The notes: generated by a model from the letters alone, not told the origin. DNA of 64,000 nt from Prorocentrum cordatum (GCA_963575745.1 CAUYUJ010005670.1:435001-499000), one strand, 5' to 3'. Shown: positions 23,206 to 34,565, counted from the stretch's first letter. A program made the numbers and translations.

Positions 23206-24936
23206 CGATCCCAGGAGGGCGCGGTTGCATCCGAATAAACGGGGGGGCATCGACCAAAGGGGCCCGCGGCCCAAGTTGCATCGGACCAAAACCAGCATCC
23301 AGCCCGTCATTGCAACCATCACCTCCCCTTCCCCAACAATCGTCGCCCCCCCCCAAACCCCGGCGCGACAATTCACTATGCAGTGCCCTATCACACCCTG
23401 CCCCAGCCCGCGTTAACTGTGACCCGCCCCCGTTCGCCCTCGCCCCTCCTTGGTCATAGCCACGCGTGGCCCACGCTGCAGTGCGGACAACGTGTTGCCG
23501 ATGACGTGGTTTGTGATGTGCCCCCTCTATTGGTGGCGATGCCAACTGAACGCCATCTAACTCCGATCGGCCGATCCCCGAACTGCTCAAATATGAGATG
23601 CCGCAGGCTATAGCAATACTATACCATCTACTCCATCTACTCTCGGCTGCGTGCCCCCTTGTCTCGGCAATCTACCTTTCCCGCCCTGCGCTCCCCGCGC
23701 GTTGCCGACGCCATTCAATATTCGATTGTGGTGAGATGCCTCCAACAACGACCATGCCATGTCCGATCCAATGCTCCGCGCTCTCACGCCGCCCCCCCCC
23801 CTCGAATGGGCCCTGGGCCTCGACGCGACAGAACCCCGATGCCCGCCATGTTACTTACTGAGCCCCGCCCTGTCACGCACCACTCAGCACCTCAAAGTAG
23901 CACCGCGGCACCAACGGGCGGCCCAGCGGGGGGCCGACGAGAATTGGGGCGAAGGCGAGGGCGCGAACGGCGGCTCTGACAAGGCCAACGCCGAAGACGA
24001 GGTCGACGCGGGCGCGGGGGGATGCGGGGCACCCGCAATACCGAAGGATCACAACCTCTCATTGGGCCCCGAGCTGCGCAACGGCAGAGGCGCTCGCCCG
24101 ACGAACGAGCGGGCAGGACATCGCGAGGCGCGCAGGCCCACGGGGGGGGGGCTGCGGGATGAGATGGCGAGAGCGAGGAGGAGGAACATTGCGATGCGAT
24201 GGCAACGAATGAGAAGCTGACGATGGCGAAGGAGGATGTTACGCATGAGGAGGGCGAGGTGGGGGGGCGGGTGAAGAGATCACGAAGGGCGGGGCGAACG
24301 GAAATACCCACGCTACGGCATTGAGATGGCCGCTCCAGGAGATCCAGATATCACACCTGACAATGGAGGTGCTATTGTCATCGAACTGCTGTTGCGACCA
24401 CAATCTCTCGCATCAAATGGGCCACTACGCGTGCCAATCCACCGCCCTCGTCAGCGGCGACAGCGAGAGGGCCACGCACAGAAGAAGAAACTGAGGGGCC
24501 AGAGGACATTGGCATTGCCGACGGGCACCCTGGCAATAATCGCACAAACCGAGCACAACGCGAGTAATCGTGTCAAACACCTGGCTGGGCGACCCACCTC
24601 ATTGCCCCCCTCGCGCCACATCGGCGCCGACCCTATCAAACCACATCGGGGGAGGGGCGGACTGCGCCCGCGAACTCGGGGACATTCGACTGGAGGGCGG
24701 GGCGAGTGAGGTGAGGGCCGCATCCGCGCGAGGGCGCAAGAAATCGCTAGCGCATCTCCGCAGACCAAGACCCCCTATGTCAAATAATCTGCGGGGCCCA
24801 GGGCGCCGATGTCTCGAAGGCACCGCGTGTGAAATCAAAAATCGGGTGGCTTTCACCCGCGCGAAGCTCCCCGTTCAAGCACAGCAAACCTGTGCCACGT
24901 GACTCGGGGACCGATCCCGTCGAGCCGCGGAACCCA
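23112..24936. other. Intergenic region with a 31-base poly-G run
   Basis: Poly-G at 23175-23205, directly upstream (in gene sense) of the first recognised exon of the long gene. The rest is GC-rich unique sequence. Moderately coding-looking stretches exist near 23480-23600 and 24320-24430, but none joins to a neighbour with a believable splice pair, so no gene is called. Confidence 0.5.
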
Positions 24937-27900
24937 TCACTCGTCCTCGTCCGAAGGGGCCACATGGGCCGCAGGAGGCTCTGGCGCCGCTGGCGGCGCT
25001 GGAGCAGGGGGCTCGAGAGTCATCTGATGGCCCGCCAAGCCGCCCACCTTCCTGCGCTTCCTGCGGGCCGCCATGACGAGATCCACACCCACCTCCACCT
25101 CCCCCTTCTGCTTCATGGTCGCCTTCTCCTTGAGAAACTTTGCAGCAGTGTCCTTCGCGGTCTGCATGCTGCCTTTCACCTTCCCGAGGCCCTCGATCAT
25201 CTTGATGACTGGAACGTTGCTGCCAAACGTCACGTAGGCAGCATTGGCGCAATAGTTGTGCTCGATCACTTTGCCTGGCCAGGGCGGGGTGCTAACGGGC
25301 GTGATCGGCGCGACCGCCGACGATCATCTGCCCCCCCCCCCTCCTGCCATCTCTCACCTTGCACTGCGCACCCCTGCGGCCTTCAACGCGGCCGATTGCG
25401 CGCCGCGAGGATGGCGGGCGGGGCAAATGGTGGCGGGGCACGCGGGCGCCGAGGCGAGGAGGGCGGGGGCGGCGATCGAGGGGGAGGGGCAAGAGATGGA
25501 AGGCTGCGAGGGCGGGGCAGCTAGCATCAAAGCGCCTGCTGGCCACTTCTCCTTCAGGTTGAAGAGCTCGTTGGTGATCAAGTTCTTGACGCGGTCCTAC
25601 CCGATGCCCCGCGACGCTAGAGACGCGTCGGAGATGGCAAGGCGTTGGGCGGCCCAAGGCTGCCCCGCAAGGGCAGGGGCGCAATGGGCGCGGGGGCTGC
25701 GACGCAAACCAGCAGGAATGCAGAAGTCCTTGTCGGAGGGCGAAGCTGCGGGTCGACGAAAACCCGATGGCACTCCAATCGCGAAACTACGAGCCCTGGG
25801 GGGCCGCTCGGCGAACCTCGAACCTCGAACCTCGATGCCCATGTCAGTGATCAGCCCTCCCCCATCCCCGCACTCCTCGCCGTTCTCATCCTCCGGCAAC
25901 TGCAACCCCCCACACCGACCGCAAATAGCACGCATCGACCGCTCACAAGTGCCCCTTCCCGTCCTTGTCGACGGCGCTCGAGGGCCCCCCAGCGCCGCCC
26001 AGGATAACTTGGTAGACCGCATGGGGCGGTTTGAATACTAATTCATTGTCAGAAATGCAGTTCTGGAAAAAGCCAGTGCCAACATTCAGCACGCCCCTGT
26101 TGAGGGTACAGTCGCAGAGGAAGCGAGCGAACACATCTTTGACCAGCATATCCCCTGCCAGAGGCCAGGTGCTCGGGAGTCCTTCCGCGGCGCGCGCGGA
26201 GAGGCACCGAGAGGGGTAGAGCGAGCAGAACGAGGATCGCCGTCGTCGTCGCCGCGGTCATCGCGGTCGTCGTCCACCGCGGACGTGGCCATGATCGTGG
26301 TCGTCGTCGTCGTTGACGTTGTCATCGTCGCCCTCGTCATCGTCGCCGTCGCCGCCGTTGATGACGCCGCATCTCCGATCGCCACTGCCTGGGGTCCGCT
26401 TGGCGAGCTGGCCGAAAACCAATCGTCCTCTCTACGAGCCCACCCCCCTCTACCCTGCCGAAGTGCCGCGCCGTGCGAAACTTTTGGCGCTGGAAACGGA
26501 CGAGCCCACTGCGCTGTCCCGCCAACTCTTCGTCGTCGCAGCCGCAATCGGAATCGCAGTCGTCGTCGCGTCGCCGTCGTCGCCGACGTCGTCGTCGTCC
26601 ATGTCGTCGTCCACGCCCTCGTGGCCCCCCTCGTCGTCATCGTCGACGTCGTCGAAGTCGTCGCCCCAGCTCCGATCGCTGCTGTCTGGGGCCCGCGCGG
26701 CGCGCCGATCGCGCCTTCTAAAATCCCCGATCCACCTGCCCCCCCCCTCCCCCCATCAACGCTGCGAACGCACTGCGCCGTGCGAAGCCGACGGCCCTGG
26801 CCTCCGAGCGGACGGGCCCACTGTCTCGCCAACGCTGCGTTGCCGCCGTCGTCATCATCATCGTCGTCCTCGTCGTCCTCGTCGTGGTCGAGGTCGTCGT
26901 CGCCGCCGTCGTCGTCGTCGTCGTTTCCGCTTTAGTCCTCGTCATCGTCATCGTCGCCGCCGTCGTCGGCGTCGGCGTCGGCGTCGACGACGTTGTCGTC
27001 GTCGTCGTCGTCGTCGCCGACGTCGACCTCAGCCCTGTCCGCGCCTGTGGAGGACGGGAGGGGTAGGGGGAGCTACATCGAGCCTTTGCCTAATTCAAAA
27101 TACAACCCCGCTCCGCTCCCCCACGCCACGGCCGCGACAATGACCGCGCCGACGCAGACGCCGACGCCGAAGCCAACCACGGCGACGACGACGACGACCA
27201 CGACGAGGGCGAGGACGAGGACGACCCCGCTGCCTCCCCCCGCCCTCCCCCCCCACCCTCATCACCGAAGCCGATTCGCACGCGATGAGATGGAGGTGCA
27301 TGCGGCTGATGCCGCCCGCACCTCCATCTCATCGTCAATCAACCGCATGTCTCCGCATCCCTACCCCGACCCCCCCGCCCACCCCTCGAGGGCGCTGGCC
27401 GACCCGACATGATCTGCCCCCCCTTCCGCTGCCCACCCATCCAGCCACCCGCCCCCCCGAGTCCTGTCAAGAACGTAGTCGTCTGCCGAACCCATATAGT
27501 TTTCTGGCAAATCAGATCCACCACTGCACTGGAAACCTCATGCTTAGCAACTTTACGAAAAACAGCGAATAGCCATGGGGCTGGCACCTGACCAAGAGTC
27601 TTGACTTTTGCTGGCGAAAAGCGGGGCTCAGACGATAACGATTCAGCTTTCGCCTCCTGTTTTTTGGCGCCGCTGGTGCGTTTGGCTGGACTGTCGCCGA
27701 GCATCTCGTCGACGGCCTTCCTGCATACGATCTCGGCAGTGTTGATCTTCCCCTTCTCCTGCGCGCGGCGGGGGATGGCGCGGGAGAGGGGCGGCGGGAG
27801 GGGAGAGCGACGAGGAGGGGCAGAGAGGGGCGGGGAGGGGAGCGGCGTTGAGCACGACGAGGTGGGGCACGGCGAGGAGGGGGACGGGGAGGGCGAGGGG

Positions 27901-28581
27901 CGGGGGGGGGGAGGGGGTAGGGGAGGCTGCCGGTTCGGCAGGCGTCGGGCACGGGGGGTCAGAACGCCTCCAACATCATCACAATCATCATCATCATCAT
28001 CATCACCATCATCATTGCCATCACCATCCGCCATCGCTATCAACTCCTGCCCTACAGCCCCCAGCAGTTCACCACATCTGACGCCCTCCATTCAACGCTG
28101 GCCCCGTCCCTCATCACCATCATCATCATCCCCCCATTCTCCTTCTCGTCCTCCTCATCTCCCTCCTCATCGCAATCATCGTCGCTGCGCTTCCCTCATT
28201 GCCACGCCCGCGTCATCGCCTTCCTCCTCCTCCTCCTCCTCCTCTTCCTCCTCGGCGGCGGGGCGGATCCTCGATCAGCATGTGGCAGATCTTGGCGATC
28301 TGCTTGCACTGTTCGTGCATTTGCTCGTCGCGTACGTTCGTCGGCTTTGGGAGCTCCTAGGGCGGGGGCGCGCGCGAGAGGGGCCGCGCGTCTCCCCCTC
28401 CCTCTCCCATCCCTCTCCAACTCCTACCCTACTCCTCTCTACGCCTCCTCTCCTCTCCCTCTCCAACTCCTACCCTCTCTTCTCTACGCCTCCTCTCCGC
28501 TCTACCCAAAAAGTCCTTCTTCTGAAGGACCAGCACCAAATACCGTATCTCTGGGCTCAGCTTGATCTCGGCGGCGGTCAT
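24937..28581 (-). CDS. Unknown 328-residue protein, six exons with GA/GT/GC introns
   Basis: Exons 28516-28581, 28270-28356, 27464-27758, 26009-26154, 25536-25596 and 24937-25268 sum to 987 bases and join in frame at all five junctions. Intron donors are GA, GA, GA, GT and GC; acceptors TAG|G, CAG|G, CAG|G, TAG|G and AAG|T. It starts with MTAAEIKLSPEIRYLVLV and ends with PSDEDE and a TGA stop. Exon 3 has a charged, helical region ending in FAVFRKVAKHEVSSAVVDLI; exon 4 has ARFLCDCTLNRGVLNVGTG. The last exon carries a lysine-rich helix, a basic cluster (MAARRKRRKVGG) and an acidic tail, which suggests nuclear localisation. I do not recognise a known domain. The ATG is the first in the open frame, but no AG acceptor lies close upstream, so an additional 5' exon is possible. 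Confidence 0.75.
26240..27010. repeat. (GTC)n-rich intron 3
   Basis: GTC/GCC triplet blocks through the 26155-27463 intron, with a partial internal duplication: the segments following 26360 and 26665 share GGGTCCGCTTGGCGAGCTGG- and GGGCCCGCGCGGCGCGCCG-like words at equivalent positions. Frames of serine or valine repeats here are artefacts. Confidence 0.8.
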
Positions 28582-28994
28582 CGCCGCAGGCCCAAAGGGC
28601 AAGACAAAAAAAAAAAGGCGGCGAGCGGCGCTCGCCGCCTCGAGGCCAGAACGGCTGCGCGCGTGGGCGGGGAGAAAGCAAAAGGAAGACAAACGCTGAG
28701 AGAAATACATGATTCGCATAATTGCTCTCCTCCGCGTCCCTCATCGCCCTCCCTATGCACATATGAGAACCTCACCCACTCATCCCCCCCCCATCGTCCT
28801 CCTCCTTTTCGTCGCCCTCGCTTTCCTTCTCTCCCTCCGTCGCCTTCCCCCTCCCCCTCCTCCTCTCATTCGGGCCCCCTCCCGTGTTCCTCCACTCCCT
28901 CATTCACCCTCCGCCTCTTTTTTCGGCCCCTAAAGAGGGGGAGGGGGGGGGGCTGTCGCCACCAGTAGTGAGGGGGGTTGTCATGTAGTGAGGG
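28582..28994. other. Intergenic, upstream of the six-exon gene
   Basis: About 400 bases with an 11-base A run at 28606-28616 (a T run upstream of the gene in its own sense) and CCT-rich sequence at 28770-28920. No promoter motif was recognised; dinoflagellate genes generally lack TATA boxes. Confidence 0.45.
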
Positions 28995-29830
28995 AGAGTG
29001 TGATGGCCCACCTCCTGGACGCCCAGCAAGTCGTCCTCGCCGCCGCCGGCATCAAGGCCGACCCCGCTCTCGCCAAGCAGCTGGGCACCATGCTCGAGCT
29101 GGCTGAGCAGAAGACCGCGGCGGAGGCTCTGCTCAAAGACGTGGCCCCGGCCCGGCCCCAGCAGGAGCCGCTCGTGAAGGCAGCGTCTCCTGGCGGAAGC
29201 GAGATGCCCACCGCGTCTGCGTGAAGGACATCTTCGAACTGCCCGCCCAAGCTTCACAGGCGGCCATCCGAGAGTCCCTCGCCAGGCTTGGGGTGCAGCA
29301 GGGAGGCCATGGACCGCCGCGCTGCTCTGCTCCACGGTGTGCTGATGTTGTCGGGGGCTTCCACTTCGCGGTGCGAGGTCACCCCTGTCGCCAACCTGAC
29401 CCAGGCGATGCCAGGGTAAAATGTACAATGGCAAGCAAGACCTCGCACATAATAATAGTGCAAGCACATCAGGTATGTTACATAAGGGTTTGTCGAGACT
29501 GAGATGCCAATTGGAATCGCCGAGTCGGTCAGGAGCTTCAGGCCGGAGGAAGTGCAGCACTTCTTCACGGGCAAAGGAAGTCCAACAAGAAAGTCGACTG
29601 CGCGTCCTTCTTCGAGGTCGCGCGCTCGCGCGACACCACGACGTTGTTGGACGCCGCTAGAAAGCGGCGCATGGTATTGGAAAAGGAAAACTATCGCGGC
29701 CAAACCAGCAAAGTCGAAAGTCCACCTCGAATAAGAAAGGGCTTTGCGGGAGGGAGCCAGGCAGGTGAAGACACACTCCGCGAAGCTCGAACAGCTGGAC
29801 CGGGCCAGCCATTTGTATATTTGTCTTAGT
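28995..29830 (+). pseudogene. Plus-strand coding remnant, broken frames
   Basis: A clear coding stretch runs from about 29002 (MAHLLDAQQVVLAAAGIKAD, then LAKQLGTMLELAEQKTAAEA) and stops at 29222-29224. Related-looking pieces continue in other frames: DIFELPAQASQAAIRESLAR at about 29224-29285, FRPEEVQHFFTGKG at about 29540, and DAARKRRMVLEKENYRG at about 29650-29700. Composition is alanine/glutamate-rich and helical. The repeated frame changes argue for a decayed gene, perhaps of a retroelement, and it runs opposite to all intact genes nearby. Family not recognised. Confidence 0.4.
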
Positions 29831-30529
29831 TGTGTTTGCCTTTTGAACTCAAAAATATATAGCACGCCTCGGCACACTGCGCTTCCCACCAGAAGGCAGC
29901 AACGGTGCACAGCGCACCGACGAAAGACGGACAGCGAGCAGGGGTCATGGTCGCGGTGCCGAGTCGACCCGGCTTCTCGCGCAACCTCCCCGTGGGACGC
30001 TTCCCCCCACGGAGTCGGCAGGCAGCCTCTGCGCGGGCTGCGCCCTCACTTTGCCAGACGCTCGGCATCGCGGCCTCCCTCCCTCCCTCCCTCCCTCCCT
30101 CCCTCCCTCCCCCCCCCCCCCGTGCATGTCTCGATTTTGAACGTTTTGTTGGCGCGAGACTATTCTGACTACCTACCAGACCACCCCAACCCAGCCCGAA
30201 GACCCGAGTTGGATCGGAATTTCGGGTTGGGGAGGGGTACCTCTGTGTTTTCAGTGTTCCCCGACCCCCACCCCACTGGAAATGGAGGACAGATTGAGGC
30301 CTTCGGATTGGGTTGGGGTGGTTTGGTGGGTGGTGATATTCAGGATGCTCATCGGTGGTCCTCGCCGAGGCAAAACGTACACTCGCCCGAGCAATGCCCA
30401 GACCGCAACCCGGCCCTGCCTGCGCGCTTGACCGCCCTGCGGCAATCGACGGGCAGGCCCCAGGCTCTGGAAGGCGAGGCGGTCAGAGTCCGCGCTGACG
30501 GGCACGAGCATCCTGGTGCTCCCACTGCT
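29831..30529. other. Intergenic, (CCCT)n microsatellite
   Basis: CCCT repeats ending in a C run at about 30076-30120. The remainder is unique; nothing coding recognised. Confidence 0.6.
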
Positions 30530-30690
30530 CCCTTCTCCTCCTCCTCCTCCTCCTCCTCCTACTCCTCCTCCTCCTCCTCCTCCTCCTCTTCTGCCTCCTC
30601 CTCCTCCTCCTTCTCCTCCTCCTCCTCCTCCTCCTCCTCCTCCTCCTGCTCCTCCTCATCCTTCCCCTCCTCCTCCTCCTCCCCCGCCCT
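30530..30690. repeat. (CCT)n tract
   Basis: About 160 bases of CCT triplets with a few substitutions, followed by GAC/GACGAG triplets to 30770. Confidence 0.95.
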
Positions 30691-30869
30691 CCCCCCTCGG
30701 ACGAGGAGGGGGAGGACGCCGACGAACGACGAGGACGACGACGAACGACGAGGGCGAGGACGGCAGAGGCGGCGACGCTGGGCAGGCGCGGCGCGCAGCG
30801 GCACGATCGGCGGCGCCGGGGCCCCAGCGACGGAGCGGCCCTCGTGTGTTCGTGGCGGTGCTGCGGGCC

Positions 30870-31075
30870 CAGCTGGTGGCTGGCGAGAGGGCCAACGACG
30901 AGGGGGGGCCAGCAGTCGGCGGTGGACACACCTCCCTTTAGCAAACCTCCCCTTAGTGACAACGGCCTGGGACCGAAACCGACGGACCTGGACCCGCAAG
31001 ACTAACGGCCGCGACGCCCTCTCGCGAACCGAAAACGGCCAATTCACGAATCGACGTGTCAGGGTAGTCCATCCA
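30870..31075. repeat. Dispersed repeat R1, copy 1
   Basis: Starts GGCGGTGGACACACCTCCCT and ends near AATTCACGAATCGACGTGTC. The same order of blocks is present at 44868-45120 (with an extra ~80 bases) and the right half at 54165-54275. Common words are ACCGACGGRCCTGGACCCGC and GGCCGCGACGCCCTC. All three copies are in the same orientation; no terminal inverted repeat was seen. Confidence 0.8.
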
Positions 31076-31189
31076 CCTCCGAAGCAGAAGGAGGGGCACA
31101 GTTCGGGCGGGTGGTACTTGGGGGGTGGCCCAAATTTCAAATGGCCCTGAAGGGGCCCTTTTGGGGCCCCGTTTGGGCACCAACCGCTC

Positions 31190-31345
31190 AAGGGGCCCCA
31201 GGATACACAAATACATACACACAAATAAAAGATTCCCTATATTTTCAAATCTTTTTCTGGGTTTTTTGTCTTCCCCCCCACTTCTGATATTTTTGCATAT
31301 TTTCTTGGGAATCGACTATTAATGGTGTCTGTGTGTTTTTTCCCC
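31190..31345. repeat. AT-rich inverted-repeat element, copy 1
   Basis: ACACAAATACATACACACAA then AAAAGATTCCC on the left and GGGAATCG...TGTCTGTGTGTTTTTT on the right, i.e. a loosely inverted structure around a CCCCCC centre. A second direct copy is at 31815-31970. Both follow a GGGGCCC word. Confidence 0.75.
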
Positions 31346-31499
31346 TCCTCAACTGCCTCCAAAAGGGGCCCCCAAAAGGCCTGGAGTCGGCGATGCCTCG
31401 CCGGCAGATCGGCGACAGGCCCCCGATGGTGAATCCGCACGCCACCGGCGCCAGCCGGCGACCCGGAGGAGGAGGAGGAGGAGGAGGAACTAGAAGAAG

Positions 31500-31815
31500 G
31501 GGGACCTGGGACGCACCAGGATGTAGCTACCAGTGCTATACGTCCTCCTTGGAGGCGTGCGTCCGGCTCGAACACGTACGGTGGGGGCGTTGGTTGAGGA
31601 ATGCGCCCGGGATGCTTCGGACCCTGGAGGGCTCCTTATCTGATGAGGGCGGCGATGATGCCCATGGCCGATCCACGATTCGAGCTCCACCAGCTTCCAG
31701 ACCCTGGATTCCTTGTCTAAGGGTTCCTTATCCAGTGCCCCCACCGTAGTAGAACCGTCTTGTAGCATGTCGATTCCCAAACGGTATGACCCGAAAGCGC
31801 CCGCCGCGGAGCTTA
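31500..31815. repeat. Dispersed module R2, copy 1 (split)
   Basis: Contains ACCAGTGCTATACGTCCTCC then GGAGGCGTGCGTCCGGCTCG, and further on CTTGTAGC...AAAGCGCCCGCCGCG. The same ordered blocks occur compactly at 48250-48360. Here they are separated by about 150 extra bases, and the hairpin that closes the module is displaced to 31985-32040 by the second AT-rich element. Confidence 0.65.
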
Positions 31816-31970
31816 TTGAAGGGGCCCTGGGACACACAAATAAATACACACAAATAAAAGGATTCCCCATATTTTCTATATTTTCTGGGTTTCTGTCGTC
31901 CCCCCACAGCCCATATTTTCCGATATGTTCTGGGGAATCGGCGATGAATTGTGTCTGTGTGTTTTTTCTC
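31815..31970. repeat. AT-rich inverted-repeat element, copy 2
   Basis: Direct copy of 31190-31345: the same ACACAAATAAATACACACAA left end and TGTCTGTGTGTTTTTTCTCC right end. It lies between the AAAGCGCCCGCCGCG block and the GGCGTCGCCCCTGAAGGGGC hairpin that are adjacent in the other R2 copy, so it looks inserted. Confidence 0.75.
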
Positions 31971-32089
31971 CTCCTGACTTATGCTGTACGGCTTCTCGGG
32001 GCGCGGGCGTCGCCCCTGAAGGGGCGATGCACACTCAGTACTGGTGTCGGTTCGACGCCGGTGAAACATCGACCTGGAATCGGCGATAC

Positions 32090-32322
32090 TTGAGCAGGGG
32101 CCGACCGTCCCGGCATTCATATAGGCCTAACACGACATGTTCCTAGAACCTAGAATTGTTCTAAGAACAAAACCAACGTTCTCAGAACACAAACCCGATG
32201 TGTTAAAACAAGCCAGTTCCAGCCAGAAATGATCTAATAACATTTCGTGGAGACCACAAAAGGTCCTTAGAACATTCTTTGGTAGGCCTATAGGCGAGCC
32301 AGGACGCTTCGCCACTGCTTGA
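32090..32322. mobile_element. MITE-B copy 2 (233 bp) with perfect 5-bp duplication
   Basis: Left end TTGAGCAGGGGCCGACCGTC, right end CGCTTCGCCACTGCTTGA. Long imperfect terminal inverted repeats include ATATAGGCCTAACACGACATG on the left versus TAGGCCTA blocks on the right. GATAC flanks both sides (32085-32089 and 32323-32327). Confidence 0.88.
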
Positions 32323-32429
32323 GATACATCGCCAGCAAATAGGCGATAGATCCCCAGTAGTGAGTCCGCACGTTCCTGGGCAAGTTGGGGCTACCGGGCC
32401 CCCATTGGCGGCCGATGTTGGCGGCGCGC

Positions 32430-32592
32430 ACACGGGGGTGGAGGGAGGGGGGGAGGCTTCTTAGAAGGAGGCTGCTTCTGAGAAGGCGCCGGCCTCACAC
32501 CTACGGATGAAGCCCCCGCCTTCTAAGAAGCAGGGGTGCTTCTACGAGGCCCCCCCCCTCCCCCTGACCCCCCTCTGCACGTGGCCGACAAT
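32430..32592. repeat. Hairpin module H, copy 2
   Basis: GGCTTCTTAGAAGGAGGCTG ... GCCTTCTAAGAAGCAGGGGT, ending CCCCTGACCCCCCTCTGC and CACGTGGCCGACA. It parallels copy 1 at 7085-7245 throughout. Confidence 0.75.
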
Positions 32593-33380
32593 GGGCGACA
32601 AATGGTCGGGGGCGCGCTTGCATGGATTAGCGATCCATGGATTTGGCGCGCCGTCGCCAGATCCATGGATCGGCCGGGTGCCGCCTCGTTCGGCGGCGGA
32701 ACTCCGCGATTTCCGATGGAAGCGGGACCCGTCGCTGATCCACGCCCCCTTGATCCGTGTTCGCGATCGCATGCAATGGGCGCCTGGGGGTCGACGCCCA
32801 TCCCCCCCTGAGCCTACCCCCTGGCAGTTTCCGGGCCGCAGCTCCGGCCTCTGGCGGCCGATCGGGACGATCCCGGCACCCCTGGAAGGGCCTCGGCGAG
32901 GCGCGGCCGCTGGAAGGCATCCCGAGGCCGGAGGGCCGCCGAGGACGGACGAAAACGCCGGAGGGGGAAAACAAAAAAAACACGCCAACTTCGAGCCTCG
33001 GACCCGAAGCTGCCTATACCCCCCCCGTCGCTGCCCCAGATTGAGCATCGTTTATCCGACCCCCATGCCCAGCGGCGTGGCCAGGGCCCCACCGGCCCAT
33101 TTACCCCCTAGATGGGGATGTAGGCCGTTCCCTTCGGGTTTCGAGGGGTATCCCAAACTGGGGTGGTAATTTGATGGGGGTCTCGAAGGGGGTGAGGATG
33201 GGGATGGGGGTCGGTTAAACGATACTGAGAGATGGCGGCCGGTGGAGCCAAAAAGGCTGAAGAGCGGAGCAGCGCGGCGCGGCGCGGCGCGGCCCACTCC
33301 CCGCGCCGCCGCCGGTCCCCCCGCGTGGCCAGGCGGCCTCCCGAGCCCAAGGCTCGGCTACACGCAAGAGTGACCCTAGG
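32593..33380. other. Intergenic, GC-rich
   Basis: Two GATCCATGGAT words at 32630-32675 form a short inverted pair. GCGCG repeats at 33270-33295. No exon recognised. Confidence 0.55.
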
Positions 33381-33518
33381 CTTGGGCCGGCATGTCCTCC
33401 TACACGCGGATCACCCAAGTCTAGTCAAGACAATCACTGTCATAGGGCACGAAGAATCATCACCAGTCTTTTCTAAACTATTCTCGAATGCACCCCCTGT
33501 AGAGGGACATGCCCGACC
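33381..33518. mobile_element. MITE-A copy (138 bp)
   Basis: Left end CTTGGGCCGGCATGTCCTCC, right end CCCTGTAGAGGGACATGCCC then GACC. Flanks TGACCCTAGG (33371-33380) and TGACCCTGGG (33519-33528) match at 9 of 10 bases. Confidence 0.85.
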
Positions 33519-33744
33519 TGACCCTGGGCGAGAGTGTCCTTCTGCGCGCGACTTCTGGGAAGCGCGAGGCCCTCGGGCAGGGGAGCAGGGCAGGGAAGCG
33601 CGAGACTCTCGGGCGGGACTTCCCAGGGACCAAAACACGGGCAGGGAGGCAGCTGTCATCGCATCGCATTCGACCCTCTGGGGACCCCAAAGGTCGCTCC
33701 GGCGAAGGGTCACTCTTGCGTGTCGCCGAAAGGCTGGCGGGGAG

Positions 33745-33865
33745 GGGGAGGAGGAGGAGGAGGAGGAGGAGGAGGAGGAGGAGGAGGAGGAGGAGGAGGA
33801 GGATGAGAAGGAGGAGGAGGAGGAGAAGGAGGAGGAGAAGGAGGAGAAGGAGGAGGAGGATAGAG
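33745..33865. repeat. (GGA)n tract
   Basis: GGA triplets with sparse substitutions. The flanks at 33860-33900 carry two copies of AGAGGATTGAGGGGG. Confidence 0.95.
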
Positions 33866-33899
33866 GATTGAGGGGGAGGAGGAGAGAGGATTGAGGGGG

Positions 33900-34384
33900 G
33901 GAGGCCGCTGGGCTCGCGCTCCGCCCGGGGCCCACGGAGGGCGGCGAGGGTGCCCGTGCTCGCCTCCTCCGGCGCTCCAGGACTGCCCAATGAGGCCCCC
34001 GAGACAAGGGAGGAATACAGTCAAAAACCCGAAGAAGGACGCGCGGTAAGGACGCAAGACCCTTGGAAGCCGAAGTTGGGATTTTTGGGGCGGCGGACGA
34101 CGAAAACCTCAAGGACGCAAGAGCAAGGAAGAGCAAGGACGCAAGGGTACCCTGAGCAAAGTCGCGCGTCCTTATTAGGTTTTCGACTGTAAGGAATGCA
34201 GTCAGCACGTATCAGGAGGACGCGCGATGCAGTGGAGGCCAGTCCACAAGAAACCTTCCACAAGAAACCCAACCCTGAGGTCCCAGGACGTCCACTGATC
34301 TTTGGCGAGGGAAAGTCACGCCTTCCACAGCAACACCATCGAAACCCAAAAAATCCAGGGCGCCCTGGGGGCGAGCAGGGTGTT
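33900..34384. other. Intergenic, degenerate GACGCAAG/CAAGGA repeats
   Basis: Words GGACGCAAG and AGCAAGGA recur at 34045-34155, and CACAAGAAACC twice at 34246-34270. No exon recognised. Confidence 0.5.
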
Positions 34385-34565
34385 TCTTGGCATGGGCCCG
34401 CACTGTAAAGATGCAAGAATTGCAAGGGCCTTGGCGGGCCATGTCGGCACTTTTTGCGAGCGGGGCGAGGCCAGCGGAAGTGGCCAAGGATCGGCCGAGG
34501 GGGAACGATGCAAGGGTAGCCTTGGAAAGTCGCTCACCCCTACCACGCGATTTGACTGCAGACTG
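34385..34565. repeat. Dispersed repeat R3, copy 1
   Basis: Ends in AACGATGCAAGGGTAGCC then TTGGAAAGTCGCTCACCCC and a GATTTGACTGC block. The same sequence order occurs at 51105-51262, where it directly abuts a MITE-A element. Confidence 0.7.

Noticed and set aside
24326-24709. 127-residue plus-strand frame beginning MAAPGDPDITPDNGG
   Set aside because: Opposite to the gene array, turns into arginine-rich low-complexity sequence, and has no splice or homology support.
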